Positions 1-11,339 of a stretch of DNA of 33,401 nucleotides are shown one piece after another. The notes beneath the pieces were generated by a model. The model did no database searches. It worked only from the letters and a program-made list of their open reading frames with translations, and was not told where the DNA came from. The translations under genes and the position numbers were made by a program. This stretch comes from Ilumatobacteraceae bacterium (GTDB taxonomy: Bacteria; Actinomycetota; Acidimicrobiia; Acidimicrobiales; Ilumatobacteraceae), in assembly GCA_030728545.1 (NCBI GenBank), contig JANQZQ010000046.1, forward strand, positions 1-33,401, given 5' to 3'. How positions within the stretch are numbered: position 1 is the stretch's first letter; each line of letters starts with the position of its first letter.

Positions 1-362
1 GTGGCCAGCGCTTCGGTGAAATGGAAGTGTGGGCACTCGAGGCTTACGGTGCGGCATATTGCTTGCAAGAAATCCTCACCCTGAAGAGCGACGACGTGTT
101 CGGACGCGTGCACGTGTACGAGTCCATCGTGAAGGGCTCCAACCTGCCCGAACCAGGCGTGCCGGAGAGCTTCAAGGTGCTTATGAAAGAAATGAAAGCC
201 TTGTGTCTCGACGTTGAAGTGTTGCGTGAAGATGGCCGCCCAGTGGAGCTGGCCGATCTTGACGACGACATCTACAAGACGCAAAAAGAACTTGGCATCA
301 ACCTCACCCGCCCCGAGCGCGGTTCTGACGCAGACGACCGTCTTCGCCAGAACACGTTCTAA
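1..362 (+). CDS. rpoB: RNA polymerase beta subunit, C-terminal fragment
   Basis: The 3' end of rpoB; the gene starts outside the window. The reading frame is open from base 3 and gives about 119 residues ending in TAA at 360-362. It begins with GQRFGEMEVWALEAYGAAY, the strongly conserved C-terminal segment of the beta subunit that packs against the beta' clamp. A short charged tail rich in Asp and Arg ends the protein. RpoB forms the catalytic core of RNA polymerase together with RpoC, whose gene starts 20 bp downstream. The rifampicin-binding region is not in the window. The first two bases belong to a codon cut by the window edge. Confidence 0.97.
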   Translation, partial: GQRFGEMEVWALEAYGAAYCLQEILTLKSDDVFGRVHVYESIVKGSNLPEPGVPESFKVLMKEMKALCLDVEVLREDGRPVELADLDDDIYKTQKELGINLTRPERGSDADDRLRQNTF

Positions 363-382
363 CGAGAAGGACGAACAGAACC

Positions 383-4417
<4,035 letters not shown>

Positions 4418-4420
4418 TCC

Positions 4421-4510
4421 CCCCAGCCGAAACACACTGGGTGGTAATAGGCCCAGTCGTAACACGCCCAGTCGTTACGTGTCTTGTCATTACATGGCTG
4501 GCCTTTACAT
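4421..4510 (+). repeat. Degenerate 15-bp tandem repeat, about six units
   Basis: Six consecutive 15-bp blocks start at 4421, 4436, 4451, 4466, 4481 and 4496. The clearest units are 4451 (gcccagtcgtaacac) and 4466 (gcccagtcgttacgt), which agree at 12 of 15 positions. Unit 4421 also agrees with 4451 at 12 of 15. Units 4481 and 4496 agree with each other at 11 of 15, and unit 4436 is weakest (8 of 15 with 4451). It begins three bases after the rpoC stop. It lies in the non-coding spacer before rpsL. No function is known to me; it may be a decayed minisatellite or a set of protein-binding sites. Confidence 0.6.
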
Positions 4511-4519
4511 ACCTGGGGG

Positions 4520-4549
4520 TTGGCGACATGACGGGCAGCCCCATAGGCT
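4520..4549 (+). promoter_or_regulatory. Candidate promoter for the rpsL operon
   Basis: TTGGCG at 4520-4525 and TAGGCT at 4544-4549 are separated by 18 bp. This resembles the actinobacterial housekeeping promoter form (TTGAC-like, 17-18 bp, TAnnnT). It would start transcription about 80-85 bp before the rpsL start codon. The spacing and the -10 box are good, but the -35 box is only a 4 of 6 match. No transcription start data are available here. Confidence 0.4.
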
Positions 4550-4565
4550 GGAGCGCTCGCTAGTC

Positions 4566-4583
4566 GCAGCCGTTCACGGTTGT
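4566..4583 (+). other. Hairpin in the rpsL leader
   Basis: CAGCCG at 4567-4572 can pair with CGGTTG at 4577-4582 (one G-U pair) around the loop TTCA. A smaller perfect stem, CAGCC/GGCTG with loop CCATA, lies just upstream at 4536-4550. If the candidate promoter at 4520-4549 is used, the 4566 hairpin sits in the 5' leader of the rpsL-rpsG-fusA-tuf mRNA. S7 represses this operon in E. coli through a different site, so any link to that control is only a guess. Confidence 0.35.
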
Positions 4584-4639
4584 AGCAGCGGGGCAGAAGT
4601 CGTTTTAGTCATCTCTACGAAAGAAAGCATTCGGTTCGC

Positions 4640-5011
4640 GTGCCAACTATCCAACAGCTGATCCGCCAAGGTCGCAGCTCGAAGTCGTCAAAGACCAAGA
4701 CGCCCGCCTTGAAGGGTTCACCACAGCGTCGTGGCGTGTGCACGCGCGTGTTTACCACCACTCCTAAAAAGCCCAACTCGGCATTGCGCAAAGTTGCCCG
4801 CGTGCGCCTCACGAGCGGTATCGAAATCACTGCCTACATTCCAGGCGAAGGCCACAACTTGCAAGAGCACTCGATTGTGCTCGTGCGTGGCGGCCGCGTG
4901 CGCGACCTGCCAGGTGTGCGCTACAAGGTCATTCGTGGTGCGCTTGATGCATCGGGTGTAAAAGACCGCAAGCAAGCCCGCAGCCGTTACGGCGCAAAGC
5001 GATCGAAGTAG
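4640..5011 (+). CDS. rpsL: Small-subunit ribosomal protein S12
   Basis: S12, 123 residues, sits at the decoding centre of the 30S subunit. It starts with GTG, and the N-terminus MPTIQQLIRQGR is the family standard, which fixes the start. The decoding loops are present: PKKPNSALRK contains Lys43, and GGRVRDLPGVRY contains Arg88 and Asp89. Asp89 is the residue methylthiolated by RimO in other bacteria. Arg at position 88 is unusual: M. tuberculosis and E. coli wild types have Lys there, and Lys-to-Arg at this site is a known streptomycin-resistance change. The gene ends four bases before rpsG. The Shine-Dalgarno sequence is weak (GAAAG region). Confidence 0.98.
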   Translation: MPTIQQLIRQGRSSKSSKTKTPALKGSPQRRGVCTRVFTTTPKKPNSALRKVARVRLTSGIEITAYIPGEGHNLQEHSIVLVRGGRVRDLPGVRYKVIRGALDASGVKDRKQARSRYGAKRSK

Positions 5012-5015
5012 CACC

Positions 5016-5486
5016 ATGACTCGCAAAGGCCCAACAGTCCGCGCCGAATTGGTCGCCGACCCAGTATTCCAGTCAACGCTCATCACGCAATTGGTCAACA
5101 AGGTGATGTTGCACGGCAAGAAGAGCACCGCCGAACAAATCGTTTACGGCGCACTCAAGCTGATCGAACAAAAGACCAGCACCGAGCCATTGGCCACCGT
5201 CAAGCGAGCACTCGACAACGTCAAGCCGCCACTCGAAGTGCGCAGCCGTCGTGTCGGTGGTGCCACCTATCAAGTGCCGGTCGAAGTCAAACCGCGTCGC
5301 TCTATGACCTTGGCGATTCGCTGGGTCGTCGACAATTCGCGTGGTCGTCGTGAAAAGACCATGGCCGAGTGCTTGGCCAATGAACTGATGGATGCGTCCA
5401 ATGGTGTTGGCGCGTCGATGAAAAAGCGCGAAGACATGCAGAAGATGGCTGAAGCCAACAAGGCCTTCGCCCACTACCGCTGGTAA
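5016..5486 (+). CDS. rpsG: Small-subunit ribosomal protein S7
   Basis: S7, 156 residues, the usual bacterial length. It is a primary binder of the 3' domain of 16S rRNA and starts assembly of the 30S head. The sequence opens with MTRKGPTVRAEL and ends with a family-typical NKAFAHYRW tail. The central YQVPVEV and RREKTMAECLANEL segments are characteristic. It begins four bases after rpsL and is expected to be translated from the same mRNA. In E. coli S7 is the autoregulator of the str operon; no matching target site could be recognised here. Confidence 0.98.
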   Translation: MTRKGPTVRAELVADPVFQSTLITQLVNKVMLHGKKSTAEQIVYGALKLIEQKTSTEPLATVKRALDNVKPPLEVRSRRVGGATYQVPVEVKPRRSMTLAIRWVVDNSRGRREKTMAECLANELMDASNGVGASMKKREDMQKMAEANKAFAHYRW

Positions 5487-5525
5487 ATCAAAACCCCCAC
5501 TAGGCAACGCACGGAGTATTTCCCC

Positions 5526-7607
5526 ATGTCTGAAAGAGAGTTTCCACTCGGGCAGTATCGCAACATCGGCATCATGGCCCACATTGATGCTGGCAAAACG
5601 ACCACGACCGAGCGCGTGTTGTATTACACCGGCAAGACCTACAAGATCGGCGAAGTGCACGAAGGTGCAGCGATCATGGACCACATGGCGCAAGAACAAG
5701 AGCGCGGCATCACCATTACTGCAGCTGCCACCACCGCCATGTGGCGCGAGCATCGCATCAACATCATCGACACCCCAGGTCACGTGGACTTCACCATCGA
5801 AGTCGAGCGCTCGTTGCGCGTGCTGGACGGCGCAGTAGCCGTGTTCGACTCGGTCGCCGGTGTCGAGCCACAAACCGAAACCGTGTGGCGCCAGGCCAAT
5901 AAATACAAGGTGCCACGCTTGTGCTTCATCAACAAAATGGACCGCACCGGCGCCAACTTCTATCGCACCGTCGACATGATCAAAGATCGTTTGCAGGCCG
6001 TTCCGGCCGTCATTCAGCTGCCTTTGGGCGGCGAGCAGGAGTACCGCGGCATCATCGACATCGTCAAGATGAAGGCCATCGAATGGGATGGCGATGACAA
6101 AGACTCGAAGTACTTCGAGTCAGAGATTCCGGCCGATTACGTAGAAAAAGCCAAGCAGTATCGCGCTGAATTGCTCGAGCTGGCTGCCGGCGAAGTTGAA
6201 GAAGTGATGGAGCGTTATCTGGCCAACGGTGATTTGAGCGAAGACGATTTGCGTCTGGCAATTCGCACCGGCACCCTGGCGTTCAGTTTCGTGCCAGTCA
6301 TGTGTGGCTCGGCGTTCAAGAACAAAGGCGTGCAACAAATGCTCGACTGCATCGTCGACTACTTGCCGTCACCGATGGATATCCCACCCGCCGAGGGCAC
6401 GAACATCAAGGGTGACGAACAATTGACCCGCGAAGCGGATGAAAATGCACCGTTTGCTGCGCTCGCTTTCAAGATCGTTGCCGACCCATTCGGCAAGCTC
6501 ACCTACTTCCGCGTGTATTCAGGCAAGATCGCCAAAGGCGAAGAGTTGTACAACTCGGTGAAAGAAAAGCGTGAACGCGTCGGCCGCCTGCTGTTGATGC
6601 ATGCGAACCAACGTGAAGACGTCGATGTGGCGCGCGCTGGTGACATCGTCGCAGGTCTCGGGTTCAAAGAAGTCACCACGGGTGACACTCTGTGCGACCG
6701 CGAGAACCCAATCATTTTGGAGCGGATGATCTTCCCCGACCCGGTGATTCACGTGGCCATTGAGCCAAAGACGAAGAACGACCAAGACAAGTTGGGCAAG
6801 GCCCTCAAGTCGTTGTCGGATGAAGACCCAACGTTCCGCGTCCGCACCGACCACGAGACTGGCCAAACCGTAATTTCAGGAATGGGCGAGTTGCACCTTG
6901 AAATTCTTGTTGATCGTATGCAGCGCGAATTTGGTGTGGATGCCACCGTCGGTAAGCCACAGGTGGCGTATCGCGAAACAGTGACCCGCACCGTCGACAG
7001 CGTCGAGTATCGCCACATCAAACAGTCGGGTGGTTCGGGTCAGTTCGCCGTGGTGAAAATTACGGTCGAGCCAAACCCAGGCAAGGGTTACGAATTCGTC
7101 GACGACATCAAGGGTGGGCGTATTCCGCGTGAATACATCCAGCCAACCAATCAAGGCATTCAGGCGGCGCTCGACAATGGTGTGTTGGCCGGATATCCAA
7201 CGGTTGACGTGCGAGTCAGCCTCGTTGACGGCCAGTATCACGACGTGGACTCCAACGAAATGGCGTTCAAAATCGCTGGTCAAATGGCGTTCAAAAAAGC
7301 TGCCGGAATGGCACGTCCAGTGCTGATGGAGCCCATCATGGCCGTTGAGGTCGTTACCCCCGAAAACCACATGGGTGACGTAATCGGTGACCTTTCCAGC
7401 CGCCGTGGCCGTATTGAGGGCATGGAAGCCAATGGAAATTTCCAAAACGTTCGTGCGCAGGTTCCGCTTTCAGAAATGTTCGGATACAGTACAGATTTGC
7501 GTTCTCGCACCCAGGGGCGAGCAACGTACACGATGCAATTCCACTCGTACCAGCAGGTACCAGAGGCCATCTCGCAAGAGATCGTCAAACGGGTGCGCGG
7601 GGAATAG
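5526..7607 (+). CDS. fusA: Translation elongation factor G
   Basis: EF-G, 693 residues, the GTPase that drives translocation of tRNA and mRNA on the ribosome. The GTP-binding motifs are all present: P-loop AHIDAGKT at 18-25, DTPGH at 82-86 and NKMD at 136-139. The switch-I segment QERGITIT lies at 58-65. Domains II to V follow at normal length, and the C-terminus ends EIVKRVRGE. It lies 39 bp after rpsG, with CGGAG upstream of the ATG. Nothing is missing or odd. Confidence 0.99.
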   Translation: MSEREFPLGQYRNIGIMAHIDAGKTTTTERVLYYTGKTYKIGEVHEGAAIMDHMAQEQERGITITAAATTAMWREHRINIIDTPGHVDFTIEVERSLRVLDGAVAVFDSVAGVEPQTETVWRQANKYKVPRLCFINKMDRTGANFYRTVDMIKDRLQAVPAVIQLPLGGEQEYRGIIDIVKMKAIEWDGDDKDSKYFESEIPADYVEKAKQYRAELLELAAGEVEEVMERYLANGDLSEDDLRLAIRTGTLAFSFVPVMCGSAFKNKGVQQMLDCIVDYLPSPMDIPPAEGTNIKGDEQLTREADENAPFAALAFKIVADPFGKLTYFRVYSGKIAKGEELYNSVKEKRERVGRLLLMHANQREDVDVARAGDIVAGLGFKEVTTGDTLCDRENPIILERMIFPDPVIHVAIEPKTKNDQDKLGKALKSLSDEDPTFRVRTDHETGQTVISGMGELHLEILVDRMQREFGVDATVGKPQVAYRETVTRTVDSVEYRHIKQSGGSGQFAVVKITVEPNPGKGYEFVDDIKGGRIPREYIQPTNQGIQAALDNGVLAGYPTVDVRVSLVDGQYHDVDSNEMAFKIAGQMAFKKAAGMARPVLMEPIMAVEVVTPENHMGDVIGDLSSRRGRIEGMEANGNFQNVRAQVPLSEMFGYSTDLRSRTQGRATYTMQFHSYQQVPEAISQEIVKRVRGE

Positions 7608-7655
7608 CAAGTACAAGTCTCATCAAAGAAACAGCAACACAGGAGAGAAACAGCA

Positions 7656-8840
7656 ATGTCGAAGGGTAAATTCGAGCGCACCAAGCCCCACGTCAACATC
7701 GGCACGATGGGTCACATTGACCACGGCAAAACCACACTGACCGCAGCGATCTCCAAGACGCTGGCCAGCAAAGGTCTTGCCGAGTACACCCCATTCGACC
7801 AAATCGACAAAGCACCAGAAGAAAAAGCGCGTGGTATCACCATCTCCATCGCGCACATCGAATACGAGACCGAGAACCGTCACTACGCCCACGTCGACAT
7901 GCCGGGTCACGCTGACTACATCAAGAACATGATCACCGGTGCCGCTCAGGTTGACGGCGCAATCCTCGTGGTTGCCGCCACCGACGGCCCAATGCCCCAG
8001 ACCCGCGAGCACGTGCTGCTTGCTCGTCAAGTCGGCGTGCCGTCCATCGTGGTCGCTCTGAACAAGAGCGACATGGTTGACGACGAAGACATGCTTGGCT
8101 TGGTCGAAGAAGAAGTGCGCGACTTGCTCACGTCATACGAGTTCCCCGGCAAAGACACACCAGTGGTGCGCGTCTCGGCCTTGAAGGCCCTCGAAGGCGA
8201 TGCAGCCTGGCAAGACAAGATCATGGAGCTCATGAAGGCCTGCGATGATTACATCCCGCAGCCCAAGCGCGAGCTCGACAAGCCGTTCCTCATGCCCATC
8301 GAAGACGTGTTCACGATCACTGGTCGTGGCACCGTCGTCACCGGCAAGGTCGAACAGGGCAAAGTCAACACCGGCGACGAAATTGAAATCGTCGGTTTGC
8401 GCGACACCCAAAAGACCGTTTGCACGGGTGTGGAAATGTTCCGCAAGTTGCTCGACGAAGGTCAAGCAGGCGACAACATTGGCGCGCTGTTGCGTGGCAC
8501 CAAGAAAGAAGACGTCGAGCGCGGTCAAGTGCTCTGCAAGCCGGGCTCAATCACGCCGCACACCAACTTCGAAGGTCAGGTGTACGTCTTGAAGAAAGAA
8601 GAAGGCGGCCGTCACAAGCCGTTCTTCAACAACTACCGTCCGCAGTTCTTCTTCCGCACCACCGACGTGACTGGCACCGTGCAATTGCCAGCCGGCACCG
8701 AAATGGTGATGCCTGGTGACAACGTCGTTATGACGGTCGAACTCGGCAAGCCCATCGCGATGGACGAAGGTCTGCGCTTTGCGATCCGTGAAGGTGGCCG
8801 CACCGTTGGTGCCGGACGCGTCACAAAGATCCTGAAGTAA
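7656..8840 (+). CDS. tuf: Translation elongation factor Tu
   Basis: EF-Tu, 394 residues, the GTPase that delivers aminoacyl-tRNA to the ribosome. The P-loop GHIDHGKTT is at 19-27, switch I includes RGITIS, NKSD is at 136-139, and His85 is the catalytic histidine. The G3 motif reads DMPGHADY at 81-88: Met82 replaces the cysteine of the usual DCPGHADY. That cysteine (Cys81 in E. coli) is the residue modified by TPCK, and it is not needed for catalysis as far as I recall. A strong AGGAGAG Shine-Dalgarno sequence precedes the ATG. It is the only tuf copy in this window. Confidence 0.99.
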   Translation: MSKGKFERTKPHVNIGTMGHIDHGKTTLTAAISKTLASKGLAEYTPFDQIDKAPEEKARGITISIAHIEYETENRHYAHVDMPGHADYIKNMITGAAQVDGAILVVAATDGPMPQTREHVLLARQVGVPSIVVALNKSDMVDDEDMLGLVEEEVRDLLTSYEFPGKDTPVVRVSALKALEGDAAWQDKIMELMKACDDYIPQPKRELDKPFLMPIEDVFTITGRGTVVTGKVEQGKVNTGDEIEIVGLRDTQKTVCTGVEMFRKLLDEGQAGDNIGALLRGTKKEDVERGQVLCKPGSITPHTNFEGQVYVLKKEEGGRHKPFFNNYRPQFFFRTTDVTGTVQLPAGTEMVMPGDNVVMTVELGKPIAMDEGLRFAIREGGRTVGAGRVTKILK

Positions 8841-8866
8841 GCGCCACAAGGTAACGGGGCACGACC

Positions 8867-9181
8867 ATGGCACAAAAACAGGGGATTCGTATCCGCCTGA
8901 AGGCGTTTGACCATGTCGTGCTTGACAGTGAGTCGAAAAAAATCGTCGAGACCGTCGTGCGTACAGCAGCAACGGTGCGCGGCCCGATTCCACTGCCTAC
9001 GGACAAGCATCGTTACACCGTGATTCGCGGCCCACACGTCGACAAAGACTCACGCGAGCACTTTGAGATGCGCATTCACAAGCGCCTCATCGACATCGTT
9101 GATGCCAACGCCAAAACGGTCGAGACGCTGCAGCGCCTCGAAATTGCCGCCGGCGTTGACATCGAAATCAAGATGAACTAG
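8867..9181 (+). CDS. rpsJ: Small-subunit ribosomal protein S10
   Basis: S10, 104 residues, a 30S head protein that in other bacteria also joins the NusB antitermination complex. The segment PHVDKDSREHFEMR and the end GVDIEIKMN are family signatures. It begins 26 bp after tuf, so here it looks like the last gene of the str transcript rather than the first of an S10 operon. Its normal partner rplC lies 1.5 kb away, beyond a protease gene. The start ATG is supported by the canonical N-terminus and a GGTAACGGGG purine-rich stretch upstream. Confidence 0.98.
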   Translation: MAQKQGIRIRLKAFDHVVLDSESKKIVETVVRTAATVRGPIPLPTDKHRYTVIRGPHVDKDSREHFEMRIHKRLIDIVDANAKTVETLQRLEIAAGVDIEIKMN

Positions 9182-9202
9182 CGCCTTTTGGCGTAAGAAG
9201 TT

Positions 9203-9219
9203 GGCAAGATTCACTTGCC
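9203..9219 (+). terminator. Hairpin after rpsJ, possible weak terminator
   Basis: A perfect 6-bp stem, GGCAAG/CTTGCC with loop ATTCA, lies 21 bp after the rpsJ stop. No T-run follows (CCTTGTGG), so intrinsic termination would be weak. A smaller CGCC/GGCG stem with loop TTTT overlaps 9182-9193. These may separate the str transcript from the protease gene or simply stabilise the mRNA end. Confidence 0.35.
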
Positions 9220-9260
9220 CTTGTGGCACGAGGTGATGCACTAACCGATAGAACTGGGTC

Positions 9261-10412
9261 ATGAGTTTCGTGTTTCCACCGCCACCGCCGATGGAAGTCG
9301 CTGAACAAACCGACAATGCTCGCCGTGGCCGTCGCTCACGTTTGATTCGTTTTGTGGCCATTGGGGTGGTTGTGTCATTCGCCGCCGGTCTGATTGGCGG
9401 GGTGCTGGCTACGCAGATTGATTCTGATTCTTCGACCAACACCGAGCCGTATACCCAGGTGACTGCCGCACCAGTGGTGTCAACGGATGACTCGGCACAG
9501 ATCACTGGTGTTGCTGCAGCAGCAACACGGCTGGCCAACAGCGTGGTGACGATCTCAAGTCTTGTTAACGGGGGGATGGGCGAGGGCGAATCCACCGGCA
9601 CTGGCGTGGTCGTCACAAGTGACGGTGAAATTTTGACCAATGCCCATGTTGTTGAAGGTGCTACTGAGGTTCGTGTGCGATTCGCTGGTGATACCGAGCC
9701 AGTGACTGCGGTGGTTGTGGCAGCCGACGCCGGCAACGACCTGGCGTTACTCAAAGTTGACGCACAAAATTTGGTGGCTGCAACGTTTGCCAAGCCAGGC
9801 AGCGTGCGGGTTGGTGACCAGGTGGTGGCCATTGGGTATGCGTTAGCTCTTGATGGTGGCCCAAGTGTTACGACCGGCATTGTTTCGGCCATGCGCCGCA
9901 CGATCTTCACTGACTCGGGCGCGCTGAATAGCTTGATTCAAACCGATGCTGCGATTTCCTCGGGCAACTCCGGTGGCCCATTGGCCAACATGCGTGGCGA
10001 GGTCGTTGGCATCAACACAGCAGTGGCCCGCGGTAGCAACAACTCGGCGGCCAACAACATTGGTTTTGCCATTTCGGTTGATGAGGTGCTCACGGTGCTG
10101 GAGCAGTTACGTGAGCAGGCCTCAGGCGTACCGCGCACCGAGGGGTTCTTGGGGGTCAGTCTGGAAGCCCGCAATGACGGGGGAGCCGGCTCAATCATTG
10201 CCACCGTGCAGCCAGGTTCACCTGCCGAGCAGGCGGGTGTGTTGATTGGTGACATCGTGTTGGCCGTGGACGGCGAGCCAGTTAACGGCCAAGCCGGCTT
10301 GGTGGCAGCAATTCGCGACCGCACCCCTGGGGATTCGATCAGTATTGATTTGGTACGCGATGGGGAACGACTTACCGTGTCGGCCGTTCTGGTTGCTCGC
10401 CCGCAGGATTAG
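9261..10412 (+). CDS. HtrA/DegP-like membrane-anchored serine protease with PDZ domain
   Basis: A 383-residue trypsin-like protease of the HtrA (S1C) type. A Pro-rich start and Arg-rich stretch (21-30) precede one membrane helix at about 31-51, so the protease domain should lie outside the membrane. The catalytic triad is visible: His129 in TNAHVV, Asp160 in GNDLALLKVD and Ser237 in SSGNSGGPL. A PDZ domain follows from about 295 to the end (GFLGVSLEA, then GSPAEQAGVLIGDIVLAVDG). Such proteins degrade or refold damaged envelope proteins. The location is odd: it separates rpsJ from rplC. No clear Shine-Dalgarno sequence precedes the ATG, and Met11 (9291) is an alternative start. Codon use looks less biased than in the flanking ribosomal genes. 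Confidence 0.93.
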   Translation: MSFVFPPPPPMEVAEQTDNARRGRRSRLIRFVAIGVVVSFAAGLIGGVLATQIDSDSSTNTEPYTQVTAAPVVSTDDSAQITGVAAAATRLANSVVTISSLVNGGMGEGESTGTGVVVTSDGEILTNAHVVEGATEVRVRFAGDTEPVTAVVVAADAGNDLALLKVDAQNLVAATFAKPGSVRVGDQVVAIGYALALDGGPSVTTGIVSAMRRTIFTDSGALNSLIQTDAAISSGNSGGPLANMRGEVVGINTAVARGSNNSAANNIGFAISVDEVLTVLEQLREQASGVPRTEGFLGVSLEARNDGGAGSIIATVQPGSPAEQAGVLIGDIVLAVDGEPVNGQAGLVAAIRDRTPGDSISIDLVRDGERLTVSAVLVARPQD

Positions 10413-10450
10413 CTGCACCCTCCCAACACGGCTCACGGCGGGGTGGGGCG

Positions 10451-10476
10451 AACACCCGTTTTGTGGGGTGTTTCTT
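10451..10476 (+). terminator. Rho-independent-type terminator after the protease gene
   Basis: AACACCC at 10451-10457 pairs perfectly with GGGTGTT at 10466-10472 around an 8-base loop. TCTTG follows, giving a short T-rich tail. It lies 39 bp after the protease stop and probably ends that transcript. It implies that rplC needs its own promoter downstream. Confidence 0.6.
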
Positions 10477-10509
10477 GAACGGTGCCCGATAGCGTGAGCC
10501 CTCGCGTTT

Positions 10510-10593
10510 GAAGCAGGTTCTGCTTCTCATGCGACTGTCGTAAAACAGTGCAATCGAAGTCTGTGTGCGCCTGATTCGTCAGGTACCTCACAG
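10510..10593 (+). ncRNA. Structured leader region upstream of rplC
   Basis: Three stems follow one another. GAAGCA/TGCTTC with loop GGTTC spans 10510-10526. ACTGT/ACAGT with loop CGTAAA spans 10534-10549. A two-tier stem spans 10561-10593: outer CTGTG/CACAG encloses CCTGA-TTCG-TCAGG with a TTCG loop (10570-10583). A terminator-like hairpin (10609-10639) comes next. Together they look like a cis-regulatory leader for the rplC operon, comparable in role to the L4-controlled S10 leader of E. coli, although I see no shared sequence. A convincing promoter between 10477 and 10510 was not found. Confidence 0.45.
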
Positions 10594-10608
10594 CGAAAAC
10601 GATCATGG

Positions 10609-10639
10609 GCTCCGCCGGCTTGGCCGCGCGGGGCTTTTT
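10609..10639 (+). terminator. Terminator-like hairpin in the rplC leader (possible attenuator)
   Basis: GCTCCGC (10609-10615) pairs with GCGGGGC (10628-10634) with one T-G pair. Inside, CGGC (10616-10619) pairs with GCCG (10623-10626) around the loop TTG, with a single bulged C. TTTTT follows at 10635-10639. This has the full form of an intrinsic terminator, yet it sits 56 bp before the rplC start codon. It could attenuate the ribosomal operon or end a short leader RNA. Confidence 0.65.
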
Positions 10640-10695
10640 CGTGAAAACGACAGGCAAGTTCCGCAACATTCGAAACGAAGAAGAAAAGGCTCACC

Positions 10696-11337
10696 ATGGC
10701 ACAGAAAGCGATCGTCGGCGAAAAGGTCGGCATGACGCAGGTGTGGACGCAAGATCGCCGTGTTGTGCCCGTGACCGTGCTGCGCGTCGAGCCACTGCGC
10801 ATTGTGCAAATCAAGACCAAAGAGTCCGATGGCTACTGCGCACTGCAGGTCACTTATGGCACCAAAGATGTGAAGAAACTCAACAAGGCTGCCGCTGGCC
10901 ACTTTGCGAAGAACAACGTGGCCCCAGGTCGTCGTTTGGTCGAGTTGCGCTTGGATTCAGTTGAGGGCTTTGTAGTGGGCCAAGAAATTGGCGTAGACAA
11001 ACTCGTTGCTGGCGAAATCGTCGATGTCACCGCAGTGAGCCGCGGTAAGGGTTTTGCTGGCGGCATGAAGCGCCACAATTTCCGTGGCCAAGGTGCAGCG
11101 CACGGTAACCACAAGCACCACCGTGCCCCGGGCTCGATTGGTCAACGTTCTTTCCCTGGTCGCGTGTTCCGCGGTATGCGCATGGCTGGTCACATGGGCC
11201 ACGAACAAGTCACCATCTTGAATCTCGAAGTCGTGCAAGCAGATGCCGAGCGCAACTTGCTGCTCGTCAAAGGTGCGGTGCCTGGCCCCAACGGTGGTGT
11301 GGTCATCGTGCGTGATGCAGTGAAAGGCGGCAAGTAG
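10696..11337 (+). CDS. rplC: Large-subunit ribosomal protein L3
   Basis: L3, 213 residues, an early-assembly protein whose loop reaches near the peptidyl transferase centre. The loop HGNHKHHRAPGSIGQ and the following FPGRVFRGMRMAGHMG are clear family signatures. It is the first gene of a long, tightly packed run (rplC to rplO) because rpsJ is separated by a protease gene. A leader with terminator-like structure precedes it. The ATG follows GAAGAAGAAAAGG, a purine-rich ribosome-binding region. rplD starts two bases after its stop. Confidence 0.98.
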   Translation: MAQKAIVGEKVGMTQVWTQDRRVVPVTVLRVEPLRIVQIKTKESDGYCALQVTYGTKDVKKLNKAAAGHFAKNNVAPGRRLVELRLDSVEGFVVGQEIGVDKLVAGEIVDVTAVSRGKGFAGGMKRHNFRGQGAAHGNHKHHRAPGSIGQRSFPGRVFRGMRMAGHMGHEQVTILNLEVVQADAERNLLLVKGAVPGPNGGVVIVRDAVKGGK

Positions 11338-11339
11338 TC

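Noticed and set aside
4421..4525. CRISPR array or attachment site in the rpoC-rpsL spacer
   Set aside because: The units are contiguous, degenerate and only 15 bp, with no spacers, no cas genes and no integrase nearby.
5073..5873. 266-codon minus-strand frame over rpsG and fusA, and a similar one at 6876-7445
   Set aside because: Both lie wholly opposite highly conserved translation genes and look like shadow frames.
10605..10695. Possible small upstream coding region in the rplC leader
   Set aside because: The open frame from 10605 overlaps the terminator-like hairpin and continues out of frame through rplC, without a family match or Shine-Dalgarno sequence.
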